Part shown: one piece after another, positions 1 through 8,408 of the stretch
Layout of the letters: each line of letters opens with the position of its first letter
Position numbering within the stretch: position 1 is the first letter of the stretch
Source of the DNA: CADEED01 sp041395625
Lineage (GTDB): Bacteria; Pseudomonadota; Gammaproteobacteria; Steroidobacterales; Steroidobacteraceae
Direction: 5' to 3'
NCBI GenBank assembly: GCA_041395625.1
Contig: JAWLAE010000008.1
Span: 1 to 64,000 of the forward strand
DNA length: 64,000 bases
Made by a program: the position numbers and the translations under genes
The notes under the pieces: model-generated
The model's database searches: none
The model's input: only the letters and a program-made list of their open reading frames with translations
Told to the model about the DNA's origin: nothing

Positions 1-902
1 TCGTTGCGCTACTTGAGTCCGAGAAGGGCGGCACTCTTTTGATCGTCCCGGACGGGCCACTTCATTCAATGCCGTTTGCTGCGCTGGAGACCAAAGCATC
101 GGGTCACGACAGCTCAATTTTGCTTGATCGCTTTCAGATTGCTTACGCTTCTTCATTGAAGTTAGTACTGACCGCCTCAACCTTCGCGAAGTCGTCCAAC
201 GAAGGTCTGGTTGCTGTCATCGCCGATCCGGTTTACGCGACTGACGACAGCAGAATGCTAGTAGCCGATGACCATACGGGATCAGATCGTCTGGCATTGC
301 GCAAGGGCAAGACTTCGCGCTTTGTGCGATTGCCTTTTTCGGCAATTGAGGCGGACGAAGTCGTAGCTGCGTTGGCACCTCGACAGGCGCTGAAACTCGA
401 AGGATTTGACGCAAACGTCAATCGCTTGAGTCGATTGCCATACGATAGATTGGCCGTGCTCCACTTTGCGACCCATGCAATTGCAAGATCTGACAGCCCT
501 GGGCTGTCAGCACTATACCTAAGCTCCGTGAGTCGAGACGGTGCACCGGCTCCGAAGGACTACTTGTCTAGCAACGATATCATTCGCCTGGGGATGCGCG
601 CCAATCTGGTAGTGCTGAGCGCTTGTGCGACGGGCGACGGCAGCGAGTTGAGTGGGGAGGGAGTACTGGGCCTAACACACAGTTTTCTGGCCAATGGTTC
701 GAACGCCGTTGTGGCCTCACTCTGGCCGATCGAGGACTCAGCGACGGCGAGGCTAATGGGCGAGTTCTATCGAGCTTATGCCAAGTCGAATAACCCGATC
801 ACTGCTCTTCAGCATGCGCAACAGCAGCTCAGAAGGAAGCCTCGAGCCGACAGTGCTTCGGTCTGGTCGAGTTTCATTGTGCGGACGAATTTCCCGCAAT
901 GA
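1..902 (+). CDS. CHAT-domain (caspase-like) peptidase, C-terminal part, 5' end outside window
   Basis: The reading frame is open from base 3, so the true start lies upstream; the TTG at 39 is internal. The visible 299 residues are a CHAT domain, a clan CD cysteine peptidase fold related to caspases and separases. It begins with the family signature LLIVPDGPLHSMPFAAL. The His of HFATHA (about residue 158 of the visible part) and the Cys of VVLSACATG (about 208) are the expected catalytic dyad. The segment SFLANGSNAVVASLWPIED is typical CHAT C-terminal core. CHAT proteins usually carry TPR repeats N-terminally, which would be off-window. The neighbours downstream are a secreted protein, a subtilisin-like peptidase, a sigma factor and an anti-sigma-like protein, suggesting a regulated proteolytic system. 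Base composition is visibly more AT-rich than the rest of the window. Substrate unknown. Confidence 0.9.
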   Translation, partial: VALLESEKGGTLLIVPDGPLHSMPFAALETKASGHDSSILLDRFQIAYASSLKLVLTASTFAKSSNEGLVAVIADPVYATDDSRMLVADDHTGSDRLALRKGKTSRFVRLPFSAIEADEVVAALAPRQALKLEGFDANVNRLSRLPYDRLAVLHFATHAIARSDSPGLSALYLSSVSRDGAPAPKDYLSSNDIIRLGMRANLVVLSACATGDGSELSGEGVLGLTHSFLANGSNAVVASLWPIEDSATARLMGEFYRAYAKSNNPITALQHAQQQLRRKPRADSASVWSSFIVRTNFPQ

Positions 903-951
903 ATTTGCCGACAATAATCACAAAGATTACATGATGAATGAAGGAGGAAGT

Positions 952-1503
952 ATGAACACTAAATTGTATTGGGCCCTGAGTGCTGCGGCTTTGCTGGCAG
1001 TATCGGGGATGGTTTCGTCTCCCGCTTACGCAGGCAGTGCCGACGCGGAAGCCGCCGCCTGGCTCGGATCAGAAGCGACGATCGATTCGTCGGAGCAGAC
1101 AGATCACGTGCCAATGGGCGGCAAACTTACATTGATCTACGATTCCGAGGATGATGTGTATCGTGCATGCGCACGTTCTAGCAGCAATCAGCGCGGTTCT
1201 TGGAAAGCGGACTGGGCCGCCCCTTGCGGGGTAACGCTGAATTTCGTACGTGGGAGTCGGTATTGCACGTTAAGTGACGTGAAAGCCGGAAACGCGGAAG
1301 TGCTGTCGGACTGCCATCGCTTGCGTAGCCGCGAGGTGGCAATGCATGCGTCGACCGTGAAGGGCGGGATGGAACTGCACGACATGATTGTGTTTTTGAT
1401 TCAGCCCAGTTCCAAATCCAGTAAGGCCGAGCTGGCAATTCTGCTCGATTCGCCGTCGCGTGTGACCCACAACGGGATCATTCACGGAATCGTGCCCCCC
1501 TGA
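952..1503 (+). CDS. Secreted protein of unknown function (183 aa)
   Basis: I do not recognise the family. The start is chosen at ATG 952 because a strong ribosome binding site (GAAGGAGG) lies 5-6 bases upstream and because the protein then opens with a clear Sec signal peptide: Met-Asn-Thr-Lys, a hydrophobic core, and a probable cleavage after AYA near residue 28. An in-frame upstream start at 778 would overlap the CHAT gene and is unlikely. The mature part has about 155 residues with four Cys in the middle (ACARSS, APCGV, RYCTLSD, LSDCHR), which could form two disulfides. It sits 49 bases after the CHAT gene and 26 before the subtilase, in the same direction, so co-transcription is likely. 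It could be a substrate, propeptide-like inhibitor or partner of the proteases; this is inference only. Confidence 0.75.
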   Translation: MNTKLYWALSAAALLAVSGMVSSPAYAGSADAEAAAWLGSEATIDSSEQTDHVPMGGKLTLIYDSEDDVYRACARSSSNQRGSWKADWAAPCGVTLNFVRGSRYCTLSDVKAGNAEVLSDCHRLRSREVAMHASTVKGGMELHDMIVFLIQPSSKSSKAELAILLDSPSRVTHNGIIHGIVPP

Positions 1504-1529
1504 GCAACGCGGCTTGGCCATGAAGCCAA

Positions 1530-3092
1530 ATGCAACGACCATGGTGTTGCATCGCCATCGCTGGTTTCCTGACTACCAGTGTGATGGCAGCCGACCGGCC
1601 CGCTCCGTGCGGGTCGGTCGGCATTTCTGCGGCAGCGGAGGCGCAAGCCCCGGCTGAGGTTGGCGAGTATCTGCGCTCCCTGAGCGCAGCCGAGCTATTC
1701 GATCTGCGCAAGGCCTGCGCGCGCTGGGCGGCGCTGGATCCGCCCGATTCGAAGCGGCGGCGCAGCGCGCAGCAAGCAACGAAACCGCCTGCACCCAGAT
1801 TCATTCTCTACCCGAAACAACGCACTACTCTCGCGGCGTTGGTCGCTCGCATCGAGCACAGCCGGCGGGTCCGTATGCTCACTCAGTCTCGTGCCTTCGT
1901 GGCGATCGAGTTCGGCACGGTGCTAACAACCGGTGAGTTGCTGGAATTCCTCGCGGCGCCGGAGATCGGCTATTTCGAGCCAGACTGCGATGGGCCGGAT
2001 TTCGTCACGACTTCTGCGGCACCGGCGTTGACGGCCGGCGCCCTGCCGGCGGCGTCGCGCTGCTGGCAGCGCGGCGCGCGCGCGAGCTTTCCTGATGACC
2101 CCTGCATGGACGAACTGTGGGGGCACGCCTATATCGGGTGGGATGCAGCGGTTGCGGCGCAATCCGTGCCGCGACTGGTCGCGGTACTCGATTCCGGCAT
2201 CGACGTCGGGCACGAGGATTTGGCGGGCAGCCTGTGGCTCGACGCCGATGCGCCGCAGACCGCCGCGATGGCGAGATTGTTTGACCAGCTACCGTGCGCC
2301 ACGCCTGCGGGCTGCTATCCGCACGGCACGCAGATGGCGGGGACGATCGCCGGCCGAATGAACAATGGCGTCGGCGTGGCGGGTGTGGCACCCCACAGCC
2401 GCCTGATGCCGGTCGTGATCAGCCGCGTCGAGCACGGCAACCTGGTTCGACTGTCCGCCATTGCCGGCGCGATCGAAGCGGCCGGTGCCAACCGCGCCAA
2501 CATCATCAATATCAGCGCGAAGTGGCCGGTGGACAGCCGCGCGGTGCGCGAAGCTGTCTCGATCGCGACCGGCGGCGAGCGGCCAGAGCGCTTACTGGTC
2601 ACAGGCTATACAGCGAGCTTCGCCTGGGACGAAAGCCTGCACGAAACCTATCCATCGCGTTACCGCTGTCTGCCGGGGGTGGTCGCGGCGGTGCCCGGTG
2701 ACATGCGCGGCGAAGATCTGCGCGCCGCCGGCGCCGCACACGCCGATCCGACCGACAGTCGCATGCGCGCGCCGGGCGTAGACATCGTCGTGACAACGAC
2801 TCACAATGAAGATGGGAGATACGCGCTTGCACAGGCAGCAGGTGCGTCGAGCGCATCCGCCTATCTAGCCGGCGCGGCGGCCCTCACCTGGGGCAGCAAG
2901 CCGCTCGATAAATGCGGCGCGCGCGAGATCAAGGCCATTTTGTTTTGCCGGAGCAAACGAACTGAAAGCTCGCAGTATCCATGGGTCCACGTCGAGTTTC
3001 TGCGCGAGCTGTCGCGGCTCGACAGCAACGCCTCGTGCAATGACGCCATGGCTGCGCTCGGCTGCGGTCAGGAACGGCGCACCTCGCCCTAA
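1530..3092 (+). CDS. Secreted S8 (subtilisin-like) serine peptidase with atypical active site
   Basis: The 520-residue protein has an N-terminal signal peptide (cleavage near VMA-AD, residue 20) and a propeptide/I9-like region to about 190. The subtilase domain carries the triad Asp221 (VLDSGID), His265 (PHGTQMAG) and Ser440 (AGASSASAYLAG). Two hallmarks are altered. The Gly-Asn that normally supplies the oxyanion Asn is Gly359-Tyr360 (LLVTGYTASF), and the Pro that follows the Ser helix in GTSxAxP is Ala. Cys pairs are present, as expected for an exported enzyme. It lies between the small secreted protein and the sigma factor gene (21 bases to the GTG start), so it probably belongs to the same unit. 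It may be a slow, specialised or inactive protease; the substrate is unknown. Confidence 0.85.
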   Translation: MQRPWCCIAIAGFLTTSVMAADRPAPCGSVGISAAAEAQAPAEVGEYLRSLSAAELFDLRKACARWAALDPPDSKRRRSAQQATKPPAPRFILYPKQRTTLAALVARIEHSRRVRMLTQSRAFVAIEFGTVLTTGELLEFLAAPEIGYFEPDCDGPDFVTTSAAPALTAGALPAASRCWQRGARASFPDDPCMDELWGHAYIGWDAAVAAQSVPRLVAVLDSGIDVGHEDLAGSLWLDADAPQTAAMARLFDQLPCATPAGCYPHGTQMAGTIAGRMNNGVGVAGVAPHSRLMPVVISRVEHGNLVRLSAIAGAIEAAGANRANIINISAKWPVDSRAVREAVSIATGGERPERLLVTGYTASFAWDESLHETYPSRYRCLPGVVAAVPGDMRGEDLRAAGAAHADPTDSRMRAPGVDIVVTTTHNEDGRYALAQAAGASSASAYLAGAAALTWGSKPLDKCGAREIKAILFCRSKRTESSQYPWVHVEFLRELSRLDSNASCNDAMAALGCGQERRTSP

Positions 3093-3113
3093 CAATTTGC
3101 ACTGGGATGAGCG

Positions 3114-3755
3114 GTGAGCGATCTGCCGGCGCTTGCCGCCCAGGCTCTGGAGGGCGATCGCGATGCGGAAGCGGCCGTAGTAGCTGCGCTGCGCCCCGGG
3201 CTGGTCACCCTGCTGCGTTACGGCCGTTTCGGCCGCTATATCGATGTCGAAGACCTGGTCCAGGATACGCTGCGCGTCGTGATCGAGGCGCTGCGCGGAC
3301 GCACCTTGCACGACCCGGAGAAGATCGTCGCTTACGCCGCCCAGACGGCGCGCATGCTCACACTCAATGTCTTGCGCAAGTCTTTCCGGCAGAAAACCGT
3401 GGTCGATTCCGATCTGGTCGAGGAGCGCGCGCAGGAAGAAGGTATCGAGACATCCGAACCGGATGACGAGCACCTGGCGCGCGCGGTAGTTAGCTTGCTC
3501 GCGGAACTGCCACACGAGCGCGATCGAATCATTCTCATGCGCACCTATATCGATGGCGCCGACAAAGCGCTCGTCTGCCGCGAATTGGGGCTCACGCATG
3601 CGCACTTCGATAGGGTCCTGTTTCGAGCACGCAATCGGTTCAAGGTCCTGATCGACCAGGAGGGCCCCCGGCTCGGCCTGCAGCCGCGTATAACCTCCGG
3701 TGTATTGCTCTCGAGCATGTTGATCCCGTGGATTCTGAGAGGGCTGGGCGGCTGA
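3114..3755 (+). CDS. ECF-type RNA polymerase sigma factor with hydrophobic C-terminal tail
   Basis: This 213-residue sigma-70 family protein starts at GTG 3114, 21 bases after the subtilase stop; the ATG at 3107 is out of frame. Region 2 is seen around residues 25-60 (IDVEDLVQDTLRVVIEAL, the core-binding and -10 recognition helices). Region 4 lies around 125-180 (LPHERDRIILMRTYIDG followed by a helix-turn-helix). The last 25 residues are hydrophobic (ITSGVLLSSMLIPWILRGL), which is unusual for a soluble sigma factor and could be a membrane-tethering or masking helix. The next gene, 15 bases on, encodes an anti-sigma-like membrane protein. By analogy with other ECF pairs it probably directs transcription of its own locus, but no promoter motif could be matched. 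Confidence 0.88.
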   Translation: MSDLPALAAQALEGDRDAEAAVVAALRPGLVTLLRYGRFGRYIDVEDLVQDTLRVVIEALRGRTLHDPEKIVAYAAQTARMLTLNVLRKSFRQKTVVDSDLVEERAQEEGIETSEPDDEHLARAVVSLLAELPHERDRIILMRTYIDGADKALVCRELGLTHAHFDRVLFRARNRFKVLIDQEGPRLGLQPRITSGVLLSSMLIPWILRGLGG

Positions 3756-3770
3756 CGACACAGAACCCAC

Positions 3771-4529
3771 ATGGCTGTTACCCCTAAGAATAACCCTGCC
3801 GAACGCCAAGCGACGATGGATCGCTACCTGGCCGGCAATATGTCAGATCAGGAACGAGCCGAGTTCGAAGCCTGGATCGTTGGCAACCCACAACTCGCGT
3901 CGGACTTACGGACTGATAGTCAGCTGCGTCGAGGGATGCAGCTGGCAAGTCGGCGTGGCTGGTTAGCAAGTTCGCCCGCTGCCAGTGCGAATGACTGGAA
4001 GCGTTCGCCGCATGCGAAGCTGGCCGCATCGATCGCCGCCATGGCGGTTGTCGGCAGCCTCGCCTGGTGGGCGGGCGAGCGCGAAGGCCTGCAGCGAGCG
4101 GCGGTGGTGACCGAGCGCACCCAGCTGGGCACTACGACGCAAGTCGTCAGTCTCGCGCGCTACCGCGGCAGCAGCGCTCCCGACATGTCTTACCCGCTGG
4201 CGGACGTGCCGGACCACCTGGTGCTGCAACCGGACGTCGTCACACTCACCTGCACGGATGGCAACCTGGCACTCACCTGCCCAGATGGTCTCTCACCCAC
4301 CACTCCGCAATACGCTCAATACGATCTCGAGATCATTCGGCGGGTTGGCGAGCAACCCGTATGGCATTCGGACTTGCAGAAATATGACGCCGCGAATCCG
4401 CTCACTTTCGTGATTCGAGCGCGTGAGCTCGAAGCGGGCGACTACGATGTGCTGGTGCGCGGCACGTCCGCCACGCATGTCGAAGTGGTGGGTCGGTACT
4501 GGCTCCAGATCCAGCCCGGCGGCGTCTAG
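3771..4529 (+). CDS. Single-pass membrane protein, probable anti-sigma factor
   Basis: The 252-residue protein has a cytoplasmic head (residues 1-85) containing MDRYLAGNMSDQERAEFEAW, the pattern found at the start of many anti-sigma factors. One membrane helix follows (about 86-105, LAASIAAMAVVGSLAWWAG), then about 145 extracytoplasmic residues. The outer part includes two Cys in TCTDGNLALTC, likely a disulfide, and a beta-rich segment. There is no zinc-binding HxxxCxxC motif, so it is not a classical ZAS protein. It follows the sigma factor by 15 bases and ends 4 bases into the convergent nuclease gene. Inference: it holds the sigma factor at the membrane and senses an envelope signal, perhaps through the neighbouring proteases. 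Confidence 0.7.
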   Translation: MAVTPKNNPAERQATMDRYLAGNMSDQERAEFEAWIVGNPQLASDLRTDSQLRRGMQLASRRGWLASSPAASANDWKRSPHAKLAASIAAMAVVGSLAWWAGEREGLQRAAVVTERTQLGTTTQVVSLARYRGSSAPDMSYPLADVPDHLVLQPDVVTLTCTDGNLALTCPDGLSPTTPQYAQYDLEIIRRVGEQPVWHSDLQKYDAANPLTFVIRARELEAGDYDVLVRGTSATHVEVVGRYWLQIQPGGV

Positions 4530-5413
4530 CTGGCTGCTCCCGTCAGGCGTGCGGCCTGACGCCGCAACATCGGACCGAACTTGCGCCGGTCGAAAAACGC
4601 CTCGAGGGCGACTTGGTCAGCGACGCCGCGCGTCAACTCCGCATGCTGCACGGCTAAAGGCATGTCACAAGCGATCTCGGTCAGGCGGCGCGCCAGGAAG
4701 GCCGCCTCGCGGTGCTCGGCCAGCCTTGCCGCCAGCGTGCGCGCGCCGCGGATCGGCAGGGCCGCCACGCTCTCCAGATTGTCGTATAGCTCCTCCAGCG
4801 ACGCGAACTCCTTCAGGAGCGGACCGGCTGTCTTCGGCCCCACGCCCGGTACGCCCTTGATATTGTCCACGCTGTCGCCCGTCAGCGCGAGGTAGTCCGC
4901 AATCCGCTCGGGCAATACGCCGAATCGTTCCTCGATCTCGCTGTACCGGTATTGTGTGTTGCTGGCGTAATCCCAGAACACATCACCCTCACGAATGATC
5001 TGTGCGAGATCCTTGTCGCGTGTAACAACCGTAGTACAGACACCAGCTTTGCGCGCCCGTGCGGCCAAGGTGCCGATAATGTCATCCGCCTCGTACTCCG
5101 GACTGCCGAACTCGCGCACACCGAGCAGGCGGCAGAACTCACGGCAACAGGCAAATTGCAGCTTCAAATCCTCGGGCGCGGGATCCCGGTTGGCTTTGTA
5201 GTCCGGATAGATCCGATTGCGAAACGACGTGGTCAGGCTCTCATCGAAGGCCACCGCTACGAATTGCGGCTTGGCGCGCTCCAGCAGATCACACAGGAAG
5301 CGTGCAAAGCCGAAAGTTGCGTGCGCGGCGTTGCCGTCGACATCCGTCATGTCAGGCGGCATCGAGTAGTACGCTCGGAAAATATAGACCGATGCGTCGA
5401 TGAGATAGATCAC
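4526..5413 (-). CDS. FEN/Pol I-type 5'-3' exonuclease (5' flap nuclease)
   Basis: The 295-residue protein is a stand-alone homologue of the 5' nuclease domain of DNA polymerase I (ExoIX/Xni-like). Metal-binding acidic motifs are present: LIDASVYIFRAYY at the N-terminus, VAFDESLTTSFR, YEADDIIGTLA (about 118-128) and TRDKDLAQII. The DNA-binding helix-3-turn-helix is GDSVDNIKGVPGVGPKTAG (about 180-198). The start is a GTG at 5413 preceded by AGGGGG in the RNA sense. E. coli Xni has lost some metal ligands, whereas this protein keeps the acidic set. It trails HNH and CobW genes on the same strand and probably shares their transcript. Expected role: removal of RNA primers and flaps or DNA repair in the cytoplasm. 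Its stop overlaps the convergent anti-sigma gene by 4 bases. Confidence 0.92.
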   Translation of the reverse strand: MIYLIDASVYIFRAYYSMPPDMTDVDGNAAHATFGFARFLCDLLERAKPQFVAVAFDESLTTSFRNRIYPDYKANRDPAPEDLKLQFACCREFCRLLGVREFGSPEYEADDIIGTLAARARKAGVCTTVVTRDKDLAQIIREGDVFWDYASNTQYRYSEIEERFGVLPERIADYLALTGDSVDNIKGVPGVGPKTAGPLLKEFASLEELYDNLESVAALPIRGARTLAARLAEHREAAFLARRLTEIACDMPLAVQHAELTRGVADQVALEAFFDRRKFGPMLRRQAARLTGAAS

Positions 5414-5438
5414 GAAGCCCCCTGTCGCAGAGCACGCA

Positions 5439-6467
5439 TCAGCGAGCCAGCGCGGCGCTCAGCGAGCGCTCCAGCCCGGCTGCGTCTGCTGCCGTGGCTT
5501 CGGAGTATAGCGCTTCGGCGCGGCTGTCGCGCCGCCAGGCGGATTCGGTCAGCGTCACGCCGGTAGCACTCCGCTGCACTAACAACCAAGTCTCCGGACC
5601 AGTGCGAAAAACACCTTTGAAGCGCTCCACTCCCGGCAGCTGGCCTGCCAGCTCCCGTAGACGAATCCGCGCGAACACCGCATCACGCGCGATCACCCAG
5701 GAAAGCACTTCCCGGTCGAGGTGCCGGCGCTGATCGCGGGAGGCCGCGAACGAGCCGATCATCGTGTCGTGGGTCGCAACAACTTCTGCTTCGTCGGTAT
5801 GACGATGTGCCTGATGCGCAGGCGCGCGAGGCCGCGCAGTGCGCTGCCGAGCCTGATGATCTGCCAGTGCTGCAGTCGGCAGCCGGCCGTGCTGCATCTC
5901 ACCGACAAAGCTCTTCGGCGGAAAGAACCCGCCGGCCAACGCCGCGAACGCGGCGCGCTGAGTCGTGGTTGCCAGATCTGACTTGGCGAGCAGTAGCGCG
6001 TCCGCCACCTCCGCCTGCGCGCCCTCAACGGACTCCGACTGATTCGACACTGCCGCAAGACGGGCGGGATCGATCAGGCACACGATACTCTCGACCAGAA
6101 GGCTGCCGCGAGACTGGTGCCGCAACAGCTCCTCGGTGATCGCCGCGGGATGCCCGATGCCGGATGGCTCGATCAGGATGCGATCCGGCCGCACGCTGCG
6201 CGTGAGCTCGCGCAACTGGCGCGCAAAGTCGAGCTCACCCGTGCAGCAGAGACAGCCGCCGGGCACGAGCCGCACGTCGTATGTGCCGCGCGCGCCGCCG
6301 GCCACTGTGAGGGCATCGATACCGGACTCGGTGAACTCGTTCAGGATCACGATCCAGTTTTCGGCCGGTGGCTTGTTCGCCATCAACTGCGTGATGGCGG
6401 TCGTCTTGCCGACACCGAGCGCGCCGGTGATCACCCACACTGGAATTGCGGCTGACAAATCAGCCAC
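5439..6467 (-). CDS. CobW/P47K-family GTPase (metal chaperone type)
   Basis: The 342-residue protein has a G3E GTPase domain: Walker A GALGVGKTT (about residues 15-23), the NEFTESGID switch region and the zinc-binding motif GGCLCC (about 69-74), all signatures of CobW/COG0523 metallochaperones. The guanine-binding motif is probably LLAKSDL. A CobW C-terminal domain (RIRLRELAGQLPGVERFKG onward) completes the fold. The central region contains a His-containing linker (HQAHRHTDEAEVV), a common metal-binding insertion. The start is GTG 6467, only 6 bases after the HNH stop, indicating an operon. The metal served is unknown; zinc is the most common case for this family. No Zur-type operator was recognised. 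Confidence 0.9.
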   Translation of the reverse strand: MADLSAAIPVWVITGALGVGKTTAITQLMANKPPAENWIVILNEFTESGIDALTVAGGARGTYDVRLVPGGCLCCTGELDFARQLRELTRSVRPDRILIEPSGIGHPAAITEELLRHQSRGSLLVESIVCLIDPARLAAVSNQSESVEGAQAEVADALLLAKSDLATTTQRAAFAALAGGFFPPKSFVGEMQHGRLPTAALADHQARQRTARPRAPAHQAHRHTDEAEVVATHDTMIGSFAASRDQRRHLDREVLSWVIARDAVFARIRLRELAGQLPGVERFKGVFRTGPETWLLVQRSATGVTLTESAWRRDSRAEALYSEATAADAAGLERSLSAALAR

Positions 6468-6473
6468 GCGCAG

Positions 6474-7160
6474 CTACATCAACCAATGCTTGATACGCGC
6501 GTGCAGCGGCGAGGAGCGCGGAAAGTGCGCCAGCAGATACTCCATCTGGTCCGCCAGCACGCGGCGCCCCTTCAGGAAGACGTATTCCGCGTAAGTGGGC
6601 GTAAACGGCACGGCGATCAGTTGCATCTTCGCCTGTTCGGGCGTGCGCGACGCCTTCGAGTTGTTACAGCGGCGGCAGGCGGTGACGACATTGGTCCAGA
6701 CGTCGGCGCCGCCCTGACTGAACGGGCGCACGTGATCGCGCGACAGTTCCCGCACGGAAAAACGTTGGCTGCAGTACATGCAGAGATAACCGTCGCGGCG
6801 GAACAGCGTCTGATTGTTGAGCGGCGGCACGTAATCACGGCGCGTGTTGCCGGGGTTGCCGGTGTGGCCAACGGTGGCGACGATGGAATTGACGTCGAGC
6901 ACCGTGCGTTCGCCGGTGCGGGCATTGACGCCGCCGTACAACTTGAAGATTGAGCTGCCGCAGGTGTAGGCCACCTGTTCCTGGTGGTACAGGCGCGCCG
7001 CTTCCTTGTAGTCGATCCACTCGAGCGGCATACCCGAGACGTCGGTGCGCAGCACGAGCTGCGACAGCGAGCAGCCCTCGGCGCGGACGACCCGCAGCTC
7101 GTCGTCGAAACCACTCGTGCCAGCCTCAACCAGCCCCAGTTGGCGATCCATAGTGTTCAT
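6474..7160 (-). CDS. HNH endonuclease family protein
   Basis: The 228-residue protein carries an HNH nuclease core at about 125-180: CMYC and CRRC zinc-knuckle pairs flank SRDHVRPFSQGGADVWTN, giving the H-N-H pattern. The start is ATG 7160; an ATG at 7151 is nearly as good, and in-frame codons further upstream lack support. Such chromosomal single-domain HNH proteins are widespread in proteobacteria and are usually not part of an obvious restriction-modification system; no methyltransferase or specificity subunit lies nearby. It heads a likely operon with CobW and the 5' nuclease. The 123-base gap to pntAA is divergent and should hold both promoters. Confidence 0.88.
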   Translation of the reverse strand: MNTMDRQLGLVEAGTSGFDDELRVVRAEGCSLSQLVLRTDVSGMPLEWIDYKEAARLYHQEQVAYTCGSSIFKLYGGVNARTGERTVLDVNSIVATVGHTGNPGNTRRDYVPPLNNQTLFRRDGYLCMYCSQRFSVRELSRDHVRPFSQGGADVWTNVVTACRRCNNSKASRTPEQAKMQLIAVPFTPTYAEYVFLKGRRVLADQMEYLLAHFPRSSPLHARIKHWLM

Positions 7161-7283
7161 GTGGCCTGTAAGATACGGCAGCCGTGTGCGAGAATTCAAC
7201 GGCGCAAGGCCTGCATTTAGCAGGGGAATCAGAACCGTCGTGGCCATTGAACCACGGCCGCCCCCAAAGGGAGACGAGAGCTC

Positions 7284-8408
7284 ATGCCCATGACCATCGG
7301 CGCACTGCGGGAGCGTGCTCCTGGCGAGACGCGCGTCAGTATCGTACCGGAGGTGGCTGACAAGCTGGTGACGGCCGGCGTCCGGGTGCTGCTCGAGCGC
7401 GGCGCCGGTATCTCGGCACAATTCCCGGATTCGCTCTACAAGAAAAGTGATTGGGCCGACACGGCCGGCGCGGTTCTCGCGGCAGCCGACGTGCTGCTGA
7501 CGGTTGCGCCGCTCTCACTCGAGCAGATCGGGCAGCTCAAGCCGGGCGCGGTGGTCGTCGGCTTCATGCAGGCACATGCGCGCCACGATGAGGTGAAGGC
7601 GCTGCGCGATCGCAAGATCACCAGCTTTGCGGTCGAGTTCATCCCCCGCATCTCGCGCGCTCAGTCGATGGACGCATTGTCGTCGCAGGCCGCCATCGCT
7701 GGCTACAAGGCCGTGCTGCTGGCGGCCAACTCGCTCGACAAGTTCATGCCGATGCTGACAACCGCAGCCGGCACGATCCGCCCCGCGCAGGTGCTGGTGA
7801 TCGGTGCCGGTGTAGCGGGCTTGCAGGCGATCGCCACGGCGCGCCGACTGGGTGCAGTGGTCGAAGCGTACGACGTGCGTAGTGCGACCAAAGAGCAGGT
7901 GAAATCCCTCGGCGCCAAGTTCGTCGAGACGGGCGTCACCGCGGAGGGCCAGGGCGGTTACGCCCGCGAGCTCACCGCCGAGGAGCGCGCCAAACAACAG
8001 GCAGCGCTCGATGCGCGCATCGCAGTGATGGATGCGGTAATCACGACGGCCTCGGTGCCCGGTCGCAAAGCACCCGTGATCGTCACGCGCGCGGCGGTCG
8101 AGCGCATGAAAGCGGGTGCGGTGATCGTGGATATCGCCGCCGAACAAGGTGGTAACTGTGAGCTCACCAAGGCCGGCGAGACCGTGCTCCACAACGGCGT
8201 CAAGATCGTGGGACCCGTGAATCTGCCGGGGCAGCTGGCCTACAACGCCAGCGAGATGTACGCCCGCAACTTGCTGAACTTCCTGCGCCCGGCCATCAAC
8301 AAGGAAGGCGAGCTCGCGATCGACTGGGAAGACGAGGTCTTCCGCGACGCCTGTCTCACTCACGACGGCGCAATCAAGCACCAGGCCACCGAGGGTTCTC
8401 TGTCATGA
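7284..8408 (+). CDS. pntAA: NAD(P) transhydrogenase subunit alpha, part 1 (PntAA)
   Basis: The 374-residue cytoplasmic NAD(H)-binding domain I of proton-translocating transhydrogenase. It matches the alanine dehydrogenase/PNT N-terminal fold: TIGALRERAPGETRVSIVPE at the start, the RSQxMDxLSSQA segment seen as RAQSMDALSSQAAIAGYKA, and the Rossmann motif VLVIGAGVAGLQAIATARRLG (about 170-190). DIAAEQGGNCELT is also typical. The split alpha subunit (part 1 and part 2 as separate genes) is the arrangement seen in many non-enteric proteobacteria. AAAGGGAGACGAG upstream serves as ribosome binding site; an ATG two codons later is possible. Its stop overlaps pntAB (ATGA), so translation is coupled. 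Role: transfers hydride between NADH and NADP+ using the proton gradient. Confidence 0.96.
   Translation: MPMTIGALRERAPGETRVSIVPEVADKLVTAGVRVLLERGAGISAQFPDSLYKKSDWADTAGAVLAAADVLLTVAPLSLEQIGQLKPGAVVVGFMQAHARHDEVKALRDRKITSFAVEFIPRISRAQSMDALSSQAAIAGYKAVLLAANSLDKFMPMLTTAAGTIRPAQVLVIGAGVAGLQAIATARRLGAVVEAYDVRSATKEQVKSLGAKFVETGVTAEGQGGYARELTAEERAKQQAALDARIAVMDAVITTASVPGRKAPVIVTRAAVERMKAGAVIVDIAAEQGGNCELTKAGETVLHNGVKIVGPVNLPGQLAYNASEMYARNLLNFLRPAINKEGELAIDWEDEVFRDACLTHDGAIKHQATEGSLS

Noticed and set aside
2865..3809. 314-codon minus-strand ORF over the subtilase end and sigma factor
   Set aside because: It is the antisense shadow of two well-supported genes; no start signal or recognisable domain.
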